Below the pieces are notes generated by a model. That model made no database searches, was not told the origin of the DNA, and saw only the letters and a program-made list of their open reading frames with translations. The translations under genes were made by a program, and so were the position numbers. Of a stretch of 64,000 nucleotides of DNA, positions 40,759-50,316 are shown one piece after another (the first letter of the stretch is position 1; every line of letters begins with the position of its first letter). Source of the DNA: CAVWXT01 sp963759115. Its GTDB lineage: Bacteria > Planctomycetota > Planctomycetia > Pirellulales > Thermoguttaceae. The stretch is from contig CAVWXT010000005.1 in assembly GCA_963759115.1 (NCBI GenBank), positions 2,356,001 to 2,420,000 on the forward strand, written 5' to 3'.

Positions 40759-41906
40759 GGAACGACGACTTGGACGCGGCCTGGAGGCCCTGTTGGGACA
40801 GCTTCCCGTCCGCAACGAACCGGCCCTGCCGGCCCAACAACGTCGCCCGCCGGCAGCACTGGCGGCTCGGCCGACGCCGCGGCCATCGCCTGCCGCCGAT
40901 CAGCCGCCAGCCGCCGCCGCGGCGCCGTCGGCCGAAGCGCTGTTCCGGCTGGACGTGCCGCACGCGGCGCCGGGCCAGTTCTGTCGCCCAGCCGCACCAT
41001 CCGCCGGTCGCAGGCGTCGGCCGACGCAGCCGCCGCCGGCTGCAACCTGCCGCCGGCAGGATGGCCGACTCGACCGCCGGCCGACCTCGCACGTCCGGCG
41101 CGGGTCAACGTCCGCCAGATCGACAGCAACCCGGCCCAGCCGCGCCAGGACTTCGACCCCGACGAAATGCAGTCGCTGGCCGAGAGCATTTCGGCCCACG
41201 GGCTGTTGCAGCCGGTGGTCGTGCGGCGGGTCGCATGATCGCTACCAATTGGTCGCCGGCGAGCGGCGGCTGCGGGCGGCAATCCAGGCCGGCTGGGTCG
41301 ACGTGCCGGTCAACGTGGTCGAGGCCGACGACCGCCAGATGGCCGAATTGGCGATCGTCGAAAACCTCCAACGCAAGGACCTCAATCCGCTGGAAAAGGC
41401 CGCCTCGTTCCAAAAATACCTCGACCAGTACGGCTGCACGCAGGAGGAGTTGGCCGGCCGGCTGAAGCTCGACCGCTCGACCATCGCCAACCTGATCCGG
41501 CTGTTGGAATTGCCCGAGCCGGTGCAAGAGGCGATTCGCCGCGGCAAGATCACCCAGGGCCACGCCCGGGCGCTGCTGCCGCTGGGCGACGAGCGCGAGC
41601 AGATCGAGTTCTGCCGGCGGATTCAGCGGGAAGGGCTGAACGTCCGGCAGACGGAGGCGCTCGTGCAGGAGACGATCGACGCGGCCGACCGCGAGCCGCT
41701 GGCCGCCGTCGAAACGCCGGCGAAGCCGACGCCGCCCGTCGCGGGCGAAGAACGAGCACATCGCCGCCTTGGAGCAGGAATTCCGCACGGCGTTGGGCAT
41801 GAAGGTGAAGATCACCCACAACGCCCGCGGCCGCGGCAAGCTGGTGGTCCAGTTCCGCAATCACGAGGAGTTCGAGCGGCTGAAGAAGCACGTTTGCGGC
41901 GGATAG
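40751..41906 (+). CDS. parB: Chromosome partitioning protein ParB (several frameshifts)
   Basis: ParB binds parS and spreads to organise the origin. The start MTKERRLGRGLEALLG is the typical ParB beginning, followed by a long Pro/Ala linker. The CTP-binding region includes SNPAQPRQDFDPDEMQSLAE, HGLLQPVVVR and VAGERRLRAAIQAGW, then the helix-turn-helix LDRSTIANLIRLLELPEPVQ. A C-terminal dimerisation segment ends HEEFERLKKHVCGG. The reading frame changes near 40980-41050, near 41229 and near 41745. Each fragment matches successive ParB domains, so a single gene is inferred. The stop is TAG at 41904. Confidence 0.88.
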
Positions 41907-42026
41907 GGGCTTGGGTCTTCGGTTCTAAGGCTTGGGCCAACGATCCAAGACCAAAGAGAGAAGATCAAGGCAGCCCGCTACATCCTCTTGAATCACGCCT
42001 CGAAACCTGATAACATAGACAACATA

Positions 42027-42101
42027 CGGGGCGTGGCGCAGCCTGGCTAGCGCGTCTGGTTTGGGACCAGAAAGTCGGAGGTTCAAATCCTGTCGCCCCG
42101 A
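42027..42101 (+). tRNA. tRNA-Pro(TGG)
   Basis: The 75-nt gene has an acceptor stem CGGGGCG/CGCCCCG, D-arm GGCGCAGCCTGGCTAGCGC, anticodon stem TCTGG/CCAGA with loop TTTGGGA (anticodon TGG), and T-arm GGAGGTTCAAATCC. The discriminator base is A. CCA is not encoded. It follows parB by about 120 bases. Confidence 0.95.
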
Positions 42102-42117
42102 CTTGATGATCGCCATC

Positions 42118-42306
42118 ATGTCTGATTCGACCGCTGCCGCCTGGTCCGATCCGGTCGTTGAGGCCTACAAGCGGGACGTGGACCGGACGCTGCTGCGGGA
42201 GAACCTGAAACTCACGCCGGAAGAGCGGCTGCTCAAACTTGAGGATTTTGTGCGTTTTCTGTCGGAAGTGCGGGCTTCCGGAAGGAAGGCGGGGCTGGGC
42301 CGTTGA
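42118..42306 (+). CDS. Small hypothetical protein
   Basis: The 62-residue protein begins MSDSTAAAWSDPVVEAYKRDVD and continues LRENLKLTPEERLLKLEDFVRFLSEVRASGRKAG. It is a single helical, charged chain of a type common in planctomycetes beside nucleotidyltransferase-like genes, though none is adjacent here. The start lies 17 bases after tRNA-Pro. No function is known to me. Confidence 0.6.
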   Translation: MSDSTAAAWSDPVVEAYKRDVDRTLLRENLKLTPEERLLKLEDFVRFLSEVRASGRKAGLGR

Positions 42307-42351
42307 CCGACTTCGCCGGGGTTATTCGCGCTTTGGCGGGCGCTGTGAGAC

Positions 42352-42418
42352 GAAAAAGGGGATCCATCCAATTACCCGTCATTCGTCGCCTCCAAAATTG
42401 CACTTATCCCCTTTTCTC
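42352..42418. repeat. Palindromic element before the PEP-CTERM gene
   Basis: GAAAAAGGGGAT and ATCCCCTTTTCTC are inverted. The core differs from the purL element, so only the arm style is shared. Confidence 0.5.
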
Positions 42419-42423
42419 ACCAG

Positions 42424-43222
42424 CTAGCGGCGATGCCGGCGCCGCCACGCGTAAACCAGCAGCCCGAGAGCGCCGGTTCCCAGAAGGACAAACGTAGAAG
42501 GCTCGGGGGTACTTATAGCAGCGCCAACCGAACGCCCCGGCGAATCCCAGGAAGAGTATGCCGACGAACCCCAAGAGGATGACGCTGGGGATGGCGGGGA
42601 CGAAGACGGTGAAGATGACGGGGATGGAGGCGCAATAGGCGTCGTTTTGCGGTTGGACCAACGTCGGCTTTGCCACCTGGGCGACGTACGTCGTGCCCGC
42701 GACAAGAGTGCTGCCCATGAAGAGCGTTACCAGGATAATCATCGTATCGCCGACCAATCGTCGCGAACGCCCGGGAATCACGGCCGCAATTCGTCGGCGC
42801 AGCGGTTCCGTATAGGCTTCGGGAGCAAGACGCACAAACAACATCAGCGCGCCGACAAAGATCAGAAGCAGCGGCACATACACGCCCCACCAGGCCGCCT
42901 GCTCCAAGTCGTACATGGCGCCTTCGGGGCCTACAACCGTGCGGAACAGGCTCCCCGCGTGGACGAAACCGATCAGTTCATTGTCATAATGGGTCCGCAC
43001 GTGGCTGTGTGACCACGGAGAATACTCCCATCGCGGCAATCGCCAATCGCAGCACGCGAAGTGCAAGGCAATGGCTACCGCAATCAACAGCCCTCCAAAA
43101 ACAAGTTCAACAGCTTCTTTGCCGCCGCTCTCCCACCAATGGGACAACGTAGTGCTACGGGCACGCCTCAACCCACAAATGCGACGGAACACGCAAGCAC
43201 TGAGATCTTGGCGATCAGACAT
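42424..43222 (-). CDS. Multi-pass membrane protein ending in a PEP-CTERM tail (one frameshift)
   Basis: From ATG 43222 (MSDRQDLSACVF) the protein has four or five hydrophobic stretches, for example VELVFGGLLIAVAIALHF, WWGVYVPLLLIFVGALMLFV and IPVIFTVFVPAIPSVILLGF. A different frame then gives STPEPSTFVLLGTGALGLL ending in YAWRRRHRR, a textbook PEP-CTERM sorting signal. A shift near 42530 joins the two parts; without it the tail would not be translated. A PEP-CTERM signal after several membrane segments is unusual, so two overlapping genes cannot be excluded. Function unknown. Confidence 0.6.
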
Positions 43223-43676
43223 GGCCTTGCTCCCCTACGCAGACCCAACAGCGCGAAAATAACCGCTCGCACCACGGACTCTTCCCTACCGGCCAATGCC
43301 ATAAGCGGGCAACGCAAGATTTCCAATCAGGCCGAACGTCGTAGAGGATTCTTCGGGAAGCATTTCAGCCCGGACAACTCGCCCGCCAAGCATGTCGAAA
43401 ACCGATTCTGGCATTTCGAGCGACTAAAGTAAATACCTACCCCCCAGAAATTTTCTAGCCCATTTTGGCCACCAATTTCCACCCACATCCATCAGATCGG
43501 TTCTCGCCAGCTTTCCCCAATCGCCCATTGTGACCAATCACATTGTGGAAACTGGATATGCGGAAAATAGTTTTGTTCCTCTGTCAGGAATCGGGGCTCA
43601 GCGGCTAATAGTGTATGGAGGGAATACCGGCCGGCAGGAAGGGACTACCGGCCGGAACGATTGGCCGCCGATCCGT
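43223..43676. other. Intergenic stretch between PEP-CTERM and small gene
   Basis: A 454-base region; a short AT-rich segment near 43435-43500 could contain promoters for one or both sides. A GTG at 43530 would extend the downstream gene. No gene is called. Confidence 0.4.
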
Positions 43677-43871
43677 ATGCTACACGAAATCACCGAACGG
43701 GCGTTGGAGCAGGCCCGCACGTACTCGGATCGTGTCGAGGCGATTCGGTCCGCGCTTTCTTTGGGCGAGCCTCTTAGCGAGATTGAGGAGTATCTCGACT
43801 GGCTTGATGCGACCAAGCGGTCTGAGAGGATCCACGCCAATCACGACGGGCATGGGGCCGACGGGGGATGA
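43677..43871 (+). CDS. Small hypothetical protein
   Basis: The 64-residue protein begins MLHEITERALEQARTYSDRVEAI and ends with LSEIEEYLDWLDATKR and a Gly/His-rich tail. It appears helical. A start upstream at GTG 43530 would add 49 residues of low complexity; the ATG at 43677 is preferred on composition. I have no function to assign. It overlaps nothing and is followed by the phosphatase gene on the opposite strand. Confidence 0.5.
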   Translation: MLHEITERALEQARTYSDRVEAIRSALSLGEPLSEIEEYLDWLDATKRSERIHANHDGHGADGG

Positions 43872-44101
43872 TCGCCCGCGGGAGGAACGGAAGCGACATT
43901 ACGTCGTGGCGACGATCTTCTCGAAGAAGATAGGCACTTTGGTGCAGGTCGAAGATGGCCGCGGCATCTTCAATCGTGGCAAGGGCAATGCTCGCGAACA
44001 TGGGCCGCGTTCTCGACTCCCAGCTTCTGCATCAACCCGAAGGACAACCGACGGCGACAGCGCCGGCAGGCACAAAGCGGGGCAAACACGGCGAGCCTGA
44101 C

Positions 44102-45249
44102 CTACAGGACTTTGACAATGACAATCGTCATGTCGTCGTCTTGCGCCACGTTTCCCGCATAATCACGAGTCGTTTGGTAGATCGCCTCAGCAATCTCCTG
44201 CACCGGCTTCTGCCGATGAACCTTTACGGTTTCGAGAACGCGAGCCAGACCGAACTGCTCGCCGCCCGCCGATCGCGTTTCGAGTATCCCGTCACTAATC
44301 AGCAGAAGAATCTGCTCGTGCTCGAGGATTATTGACGGCCCCCGGCCGATTTCCCCTTCTTCCAGGATGCCCAGGGGCAGGCCGGTGCTGGACAATGTAG
44401 TAACCTTTCCGCACGCATCGATCAAATGGGCTTCGTGCCCGGCGCCGGCATAGACGAGAGCACGGGTGCTCGGGTCGAGCCTCGCAAAGAACAGCGTGAT
44501 GAAACGACCGTCTTCCATGTCGTCATGGACGAGCCTGCTCGCCTTGGTAAGGATCTCAGCCGGATCGACGTACGTGCGTGCCAACGCTCGGAGGTAAGAA
44601 TGAACCAGAGCGACCAGCAAAGCCGGCCCGATTCCGTGACCGCTGACGTCCCCGCAGACGATTCCCATGCAGCCATCGGGCATTGCGAATGTAGTCGAAA
44701 ATATCCCCACCGGTGGAATCGGCGGGAAAGCATGCCCCGCCAATCTCAAAACCCGCTAGCGCCGGTGGGCCGGAGGGCAACATCCGCTGTTGAATCTGTC
44801 GTGCAGTTTCCATGTCGTGTTCCATCGCGACAAGCTTGTGGTGGGATTGCCGCCAGCGATGTTGCAGGGTAGTCATGAGCCAAGTCGCCGCGGCGAACGC
44901 GACGAAATCCGTCCCGTCTTCGACAACCTCCAGCGGCCACAGCGAATAGATCGGCTCAATGAAGAAGAAATCCAAGGCCAGCATCGACAGAATCGAGGCC
45001 AGGAATCCGGCGGCCCGCCCCGCCGTACCAACTCGTAAGGATCACGGCCGCGAAGAACAAGAGCACCGGCGGTTGTTGGCGCAACGGCCATACGCCGTGA
45101 GTCACCAAGAGGGCTAGAGCCACACTGGCGGTGGCGATCGCGTAACACGTCAGCCTGCCAAAGCGAAGAAGGGAAGGCTGATCCGCGGATGAAGGCTCGG
45201 CATCCGAAAGCCCAGCCAAACGTCGGGCGTTTTGCCAAGTTCCGAACAC
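44102..45249 (-). CDS. DUF4118 membrane domain + SpoIIE-type PP2C phosphatase (two frameshifts)
   Basis: The N-terminal part (ATG 45249 frame) has membrane helices of the DUF4118 type also found in KdpD: LLVTHGVWPLRQQPPVLLFF, then LALDFFFIEPIYSLWPLE. A helical linker HDMETARQIQQRMLPSGPP leads to a SpoIIE/RsbU PP2C domain with GDVSGHGIGPALLVALVHS, LVYAGAGHEAHLID and the metal-binding AQDDDMTIVIVKVL. The frame shifts near 44970 and near 44700. RsbU-type enzymes dephosphorylate STAS antagonists, and the next gene upstream is a STAS protein. A partner-switch system is therefore likely. Confidence 0.82.
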
Positions 45250-45287
45250 GTGCCCCTCACTTCAAGCGTTTCCGTCTGCCCAATGCC

Positions 45288-45629
45288 CTATCGGTCCAAC
45301 AACTGACGGATGGCGTCCGGCACGCTGTCGGCCATGTCGAAGAACCGGTTCAGTTTGCAGTGATCCAAGGTAATCGATATGAACGGCGAGCAAGCGGCGA
45401 GAACGACGTGGCCGCCGTTGGTATTCGCATGGGCTACCAAGGACACCAATTGGCCGATCCCGTTCGACGTGATGAGGTTGGATTGGGAGAGGTCGATCAC
45501 GACTTTTGTGCCGCGTTCAGCCACCAGGGGATGAAGATACTCGGCAAACAGCGGCTTTGCAGAATCGTCAATCGGCCCCGTCGTGGCCGCCAGAACGTAG
45601 CCATCTTCGTGAGAGACGTTCAGTTCCAT
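45288..45629 (-). CDS. STAS-domain anti-sigma factor antagonist
   Basis: The 113-residue protein (ATG 45629, MELNVSHEDGYVLAATTG) is a stand-alone STAS domain. The phosphorylatable serine region is VVIDLSQSNLITSNGIGQLV, where SNG at ITSNGIG holds the candidate serine. An AAAGGTGG site lies upstream of the start. It lies 38 bases before the SpoIIE-type phosphatase and is the expected substrate. No RsbW-like anti-sigma kinase is found in the window. Confidence 0.88.
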   Translation of the reverse strand: MELNVSHEDGYVLAATTGPIDDSAKPLFAEYLHPLVAERGTKVVIDLSQSNLITSNGIGQLVSLVAHANTNGGHVVLAACSPFISITLDHCKLNRFFDMADSVPDAIRQLLDR

Positions 45630-45787
45630 CGCGCCACCTTTCATCGAACGGTCGGTTCCACGAACACCATGCGATTTCCAACCCAGGATTCTGCCCCAAA
45701 ACAGCGCTAAAGTCAACTCCCGTTATCTCTCCCAACTCGCTAACTCCAAGCGGCGGCAATTCCAAGTGCCGATGAACCGGAACGCAC

Positions 45788-46960
45788 TCATGCCGCGCTT
45801 CCTCCTGCATCGGGCAACGTAAAGTAGAACGTCGTGCCTTCCCCGACGCTCGATTCAACCCAAATCCTTCCGCCATGACGCTCGACGATCTTCCTGCAGA
45901 TCGCCAAGCCAATGCCCGTGCCCGGATATTTCTCCTGGCCGTGCAATCGCTCAAAGACCTCGAAGATGCGTTCGTACTGGTCGGGTGGGATGCCGATGCC
46001 GTTGTCCTTGACCCACAGGACCCATTGGTCGCTTTGGCGCCGAGCGCCCACGTGAATCTCCGGCGGCACGTCGTCGCGGCGAAACTTGACGGCGTTGCCG
46101 ATCAAGTTCTGGAAGAGTTGCGCCAGTTGCGCGGCGTCGGCCATGACGACGGGCAACGGGTCATACGTGATTTTGGCGTTCTGTTTCGAGATGCTCGTTT
46201 GAAGATTAGCCAGAGCATTCTCCAGCGATTGTCCACAAGGCGTCGGCTCGGGTTGCTTGCCATGAGTCCCCACGCGGGAATACGCCAGGAGGTCCTGGAT
46301 CAACTGGGACATCCGACTTATGCCGTCCACGGCGAAGTCGATGAACTTATCCGCCTCGCTGTCGAGTTTTCCCTGGTATCGGTTCCGAAGCAGCGTCACA
46401 AAACCGGCTACCGCCCGCAGCGGCTCCTGAAGGTCATGGCTGGCGATGCAGGCGAACTGTTCCAAGTCTTGATTGGAGCGTTTCAGTTCACCGGACGCTC
46501 GCTGTAGCGACTCGTGTGCCTGCTTGCGAGCAGCCATTTCCTTTTTCAGGGCACGGTTTGTATCCGCGAGTTGAACGCTCATGGCTTCGGCTCGGCGTCG
46601 GCCCGCCTTCAGTGATTCGGTCAGGATTGCCACGACGACACCCACAAGTGCGTACAACACCAGGCTGACCCAATGCTCCCGATCATAAGCGACCCAGTCA
46701 AAGAGAATAATTGAACCACGGGGCTCGATGAAGAAGTAGTCCGCCGCCACGGCACCGAGAATCATGGCCAACACGGTCGCGCCGAGGCCGCCAAACCAGG
46801 CGGAAAACATGAGGGCCAAGAAATAGGTGGCAAAGGGAGAGCTGTCGTGCAGGAGTGGGTCGATCGCCAACCGCGCCAGCGTTGCTGCGACAACGGCCAC
46901 GACCGCACTACCGTAACGCAAAAAGGCACCTCGTCTTTGCGTCGTTGCTTCCATTCCCAT
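45788..46960 (-). CDS. Sensor histidine kinase with DUF4118 membrane domain
   Basis: The 390-residue protein has four membrane segments in the first 115 residues (AVVAVVAATLARLAIDPLL, ...ATYFLALMFSAWFGGLG), ending near WVSLVLYALVGVVVAIL. A coiled-coil linker (SVQLADTNRALKKEMAARKQ) leads to the phosphoacceptor H box FACIASHDLQEPLRAV, the N box LFQNLIGNAVKFRR and the G boxes VKDNGIGIPPDQY and GTGIGLAICRKIVE. It shares the membrane domain with the phosphatase at 44102. The cognate regulator could be the receiver protein at 48020. Confidence 0.92.
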   Translation of the reverse strand: MGMEATTQRRGAFLRYGSAVVAVVAATLARLAIDPLLHDSSPFATYFLALMFSAWFGGLGATVLAMILGAVAADYFFIEPRGSIILFDWVAYDREHWVSLVLYALVGVVVAILTESLKAGRRRAEAMSVQLADTNRALKKEMAARKQAHESLQRASGELKRSNQDLEQFACIASHDLQEPLRAVAGFVTLLRNRYQGKLDSEADKFIDFAVDGISRMSQLIQDLLAYSRVGTHGKQPEPTPCGQSLENALANLQTSISKQNAKITYDPLPVVMADAAQLAQLFQNLIGNAVKFRRDDVPPEIHVGARRQSDQWVLWVKDNGIGIPPDQYERIFEVFERLHGQEKYPGTGIGLAICRKIVERHGGRIWVESSVGEGTTFYFTLPDAGGSAA

Positions 46961-47020
46961 GCCGCCGCTCCCTCAATAGCGCCACCCCCAAGCGCTCAAC
47001 CCGCGAAACGCCGGACCCCT
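46961..47020. other. Kinase upstream region
   Basis: A short stretch between the kinase start and the next palindromic repeat; no promoter can be named. Confidence 0.3.
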
Positions 47021-47121
47021 CTGAGGCTGTGAATTTTTGCAGGAAACCGCTGTAGGAGGCGACTCCAGTCGCCGATTGTGCGGCGCAACACTGAAAATTC
47101 GGCGACTGGAGTCGCCTCCTA
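47021..47121. repeat. GGCGACT-hairpin repeat, copy A (intron target)
   Basis: GGAGGCGACTCCAGTCGCC and GGCGACTGGAGTCGCCTCC are inverted around a core ATTGTGCGGCGCAACACTG. The intron begins at the next base. Nearly the same 100 bases lie before the other intron (57920-58019). Confidence 0.88.
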
Positions 47122-47908
47122 GTGCGCTTGTGAGTGTATCGAATCAGCAAGGTGCAAGTCCTTGTCGAAATTGGGTTTGAACTTCGTAACCGAAAGTAAC
47201 TGCGTCCTCGTGAGAGGGGGTGGAGAGCAACTGAAGGTGAACGGCTGGTCCGCAGGATGACGAACTCGATTCGGCCGGTTGTCGTGGCGAGCCTGCTAGG
47301 AAAAGGCGAAGCCCAAGTGACGCTGTGGTCCTCGCAAGGGATGCGGTCGGCAGACCCGCGGTAAGCTCCGGGGGGAAACCAAACCAAGCCCCAGAGGCGG
47401 CAACAGGTGGTTGGAGGCGGAACGGTCGGAAGGTTTGATACATGAAGCAAGGAGACCTGGGCGGGTACAAGGACGAAGTTCAATGTCCCTGATAAGGATA
47501 CGAAGAATCGACCGCCCAGGAGTCAGAGCGTCCATACGAGCGAGGAAGCGGGGCAATGCCCGTCGAGCAAAGGGACGCAGGAAAGTGGATGAAACATGAC
47601 GCACGGCCAAAACCACACCGTACCGCGAGTGTCGGCAACGACTAGCCACGACGGACTGCGTCAGGCACACGTAACTTGGCTCAGATTGGCCGCACCGTCG
47701 ATGTTGCATGTTGGTGGCCTTCCCGTGAAGGTCAGGGCCTTTCGCTTCTGCCGATCCCGAGAAGGAACCTTGTTTCCTTCCCGCGCCTCGGTTCACCAAT
47801 CCTCTACGAGGTAACACCACTAACCGGAGAGCCGGATGCGGGAAATCCGCCAGTCCGGTTCGGAGGGAGGGGGAGGCCGGGAACTTAACCGGCCTTCCCT
47901 ACCCCTAT
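47122..47908 (+). ncRNA. Group II intron without ORF, copy A
   Basis: The RNA begins GTGCGCTTG, the usual group II 5' end. Domain V at 47829-47861 has the catalytic AGC (GAGCCGGATGCGGGAAATCC and onward) with a GAAA loop. Domain VI (AGGCCGG/CCGGCCT) ends in CCCCTAT at 47908. No reverse transcriptase or maturase reading frame is present in its 787 bases, so it relies on a protein made elsewhere. It differs from copy B (58020-58805) at only a handful of positions. Confidence 0.88.
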
Positions 47909-48019
47909 CAACCACAAACCGACTTTTTCAACGGGCTGCTAGATCAGATTTCATCTCAATCAGGAGACCTATGGTGCTACGCACTTCGTTCCCAGCATTA
48001 GCTGTTGTTCTGCTATGAT
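47909..48019. other. 3' flank of intron copy A
   Basis: Contains TTTTTCAACGGGCTGCTAG, matching the ends of the MITE at 7842-7941. Confidence 0.4.
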
Positions 48020-48400
48020 TCAAGCGCACGGGCGAGCCAACTCCTGTTCGACAACACGTAGGAGTTCTGCCCCATCGACGGGCTTGGCAAGGACATGATC
48101 CGCCCCGGCTTGCATGGCGGGGTACACAGCATCAATCGTGGGGAAGCCCGTGAGCAAGACCCCTCGAACGTCAGGCTGCAATTCACGAATGCGCCGACAC
48201 AGTTCTGCCCCGTTCATGCCTGGCATTCGGTAATCGAGGACGACTACGTCATACGGTTGCTGTTCGACCAGCGCCAACGCCGATGGCCCATCCTCAGCGG
48301 TATCCACCTGCCAGTTTCTTGACGAGAAAATCTCTGTCACGCGGGCACGGACCGCTCCATCGTCGTCAACGACCAGGATACTGATGGTTTTGGTCTCCAT
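48020..48400 (-). CDS. Response regulator receiver protein
   Basis: The 126-residue protein from ATG 48400 (METKTISILVVDDDGAVRARV) is a single receiver domain: acid pocket VVDDDG, phosphoacceptor D in VVLDYRMPGMNG, switch T in VLLTGFP and lysine in LAKPVDGAELL. There is no output domain, so it must signal through partners. The histidine kinase at 45788 is a candidate, although the intron lies between them. Confidence 0.88.
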   Translation of the reverse strand: METKTISILVVDDDGAVRARVTEIFSSRNWQVDTAEDGPSALALVEQQPYDVVVLDYRMPGMNGAELCRRIRELQPDVRGVLLTGFPTIDAVYPAMQAGADHVLAKPVDGAELLRVVEQELARPCA

Positions 48401-48642
48401 TGGCACAACCTTTGCTGCTACAACGTCATGGTTTGATCGGCTTCGCACAACAACGCCACAGGCTGCCAGTCGTGGACAATCTTATAAAACACTTGACGGG
48501 CCCAATTGTTCTGCTAGCAAACCGGGCTTCTGCCTTTTTCCACAAAAGCCCTTCCGTTCAAAGCGCCAACCGCTCCGAAAGACATTGCCTGACAACTTAT
48601 CGGCATCGCGTTCTCTATACGGAGTGGTGTCTAGCCCCAATT

Positions 48643-49997
48643 TTAGACATACCCCGGTCTAGGATGAACCCACGGCCGGCGGTACGGCCGCTGCAAGAGA
48701 CGGTTCGCCTCGTCGTCGCCGACGACCTGCTGCTGGCTCGGCGTCCCAGGTCAGCGTCCGGCCGAGCTGCATGGCGAGATTCGCCAGGATGCAACTGGCG
48801 GTCGAGATGTGGCCCTCCTCGATGTCGGCCACCGGCTTGCCGCGGGTCGCAATCGCCGCCAGGAAGTCCTGCATGTGGTACCGGATGGCCGGCGCCACGT
48901 GCCGCTCCAGGTCCTTTTCCGTCTTGTCTTCGGGGTATTGCTCCAACTCGTAGGTGACGTCGCGATGGATCGGCTTGCCCTGGCCGCCCGAGGGGATGAA
49001 ATCGTAGCCGAACACGCTGGCCTTCAGCGTGCCCTTGTCGCCGTAGAAGGTCGCGCCCCAGGGGTATTTCGGGTCGGGCGCGTCGCCCCAGGTGCGATGC
49101 TGCCAGACGATGTTCAGGTCGCCGTAGTCGAAGGTGGCGGTCTGCGTGTCGGCGATGTTGGCCTTGCCGCCGTTGTCGACCAGGATGCCGCCCGACGAGG
49201 CGATCCGCTTCGGCCAGCCCAGGCCGAGCATCCAGCGGACCATGTCGAACATGTGGACGCACATGTCGCCGACGATCCCGTTGCCGTACTCCATGAAGGA
49301 CCGCCACGTCCGCGGATGGACCACTGGGTTGTACGGCCGCATGGGGGCCGGCCCGGTCCACATCTCGTAGTCGAGATAGTCGGGCGGGGCGGTGTCCGGC
49401 GGATTGCCGCGGGCACGCATGTGATAGTAGCAGTAGATCTCGACCAGCCCGATGCGGCCGAGCTTGCCCTCGTTGATGATCTGGTCGCGGGCCTCGATGA
49501 GGTGCGGCGTGCTGCGGCGCTGCGTGCCCACCTGCACGACCCGCTTGTGCTTGCGGGCGGCCGCGAGCATCGCCTGGCCCTCGACCACGTCCACGCTGAT
49601 CGGCTTCTGCACGTAGACGTCGGCCCCGGCCTCGCACGGCGGCGATCATCGGCAGGGCGTGCCAATGGTCGGGCGTGGCGATCAGCACGATGTCGAGGTC
49701 CTTCTCCTTGAGCATCTCGCGGTAGTCGCCGTAGGGCCGGGGCTTCTTGTGCGATGCCTGCCGCGCCGCCACCATCTCGGCGGCCTCGGCGAGCATCCGC
49801 TTGTCGACGTCGCAGAGCGAGACGACCTCGACCGGCGCCACCTGGAGCAGGCGGAACAGGTCGCATTTGCCGTACCAGCCGCAGCCGATCAGGCCGACGC
49901 GTTTCGACGTTTCGCCGGCCAGCGCCCCGGCATAGTTGTTGACGGCCGATAGAGCCAGCGCCGCCGCGCCGGCCTGAAGGAACTCGCGCCGATTCAT
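48643..49997 (-). CDS. Gfo/Idh/MocA family oxidoreductase with Tat-like signal (two frameshifts)
   Basis: This NAD(P)-dependent oxidoreductase of about 450 residues starts MNRREFLQAGAAALALSAVN, a Tat-type signal with a changed RR motif. The nucleotide fold VGLIGCGWYGKCDLFRLL and the conserved IVLIATPDHWHALPM with the downstream EKP motif (here VQKPISVDVVEGQ) follow. The mid-part has EMWTGPAPMRPYNPVVH and the C-terminal domain is standard. Shifts occur near 49636 and near 48735 (one extra C before AGCAGCAGG). The corrected end is LLQRPYRRPWVH, stop TAA at 48643. Planctomycetes have many such enzymes, likely for sugar acids or polyols; the substrate here is unknown. Confidence 0.88.
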
Positions 49998-50082
49998 GAC
50001 ATCTCTCCCAAACCAGAGGAGAAGAGGAGAAGAGGACCAGGGCAACGTACGGGGACAGTATACCGGAGCGGGACGGGCTTCG

Positions 50083-50316
50083 CTACGGGGCGGGACCGAT
50101 CGGGTCCGGCGTCTCGTTCCAGCGGAATACCTCTTCGACGCCCACATCGAACGCCCGAGCGAGCCGGAATGCCAGTTCCAGCGATGGGGTATATTTGCCG
50201 CCTTCAATGGCAATGATGGTTTGACGAGTCACACCGGCCCGTACAGCCAGTTCCTGTTGGGTCAATTCGCCGTGCTCGAAACGCAGGCGACGAAGTTGGT
50301 TGGTGATCGTGGGCAT
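50083..50316 (-). CDS. XRE-family transcriptional regulator
   Basis: The 77-residue protein is essentially one helix-turn-helix: LTQQELAVRAGVTRQTIIAIEGGKYTPSLELAFRLARAF. It begins at the base after the stop of the DUF2178-like gene (TAGATG), so both are read from one promoter. This protein is of the YozG/small-repressor type and probably represses its own operon; a dyad between the promoter boxes (50807-50819) is the likely operator. Confidence 0.88.
   Translation of the reverse strand: MPTITNQLRRLRFEHGELTQQELAVRAGVTRQTIIAIEGGKYTPSLELAFRLARAFDVGVEEVFRWNETPDPIGPAP

Noticed and set aside
42404..42423. Readthrough C-terminus of the PEP-CTERM protein in the long frame
   Set aside because: The alternative frame gives a textbook PEP-CTERM tail, so I prefer the frameshifted reading.
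47122..47908. Small open frames inside the intron
   Set aside because: They match no reverse transcriptase or maturase motif, and both copies show indels that would change them.
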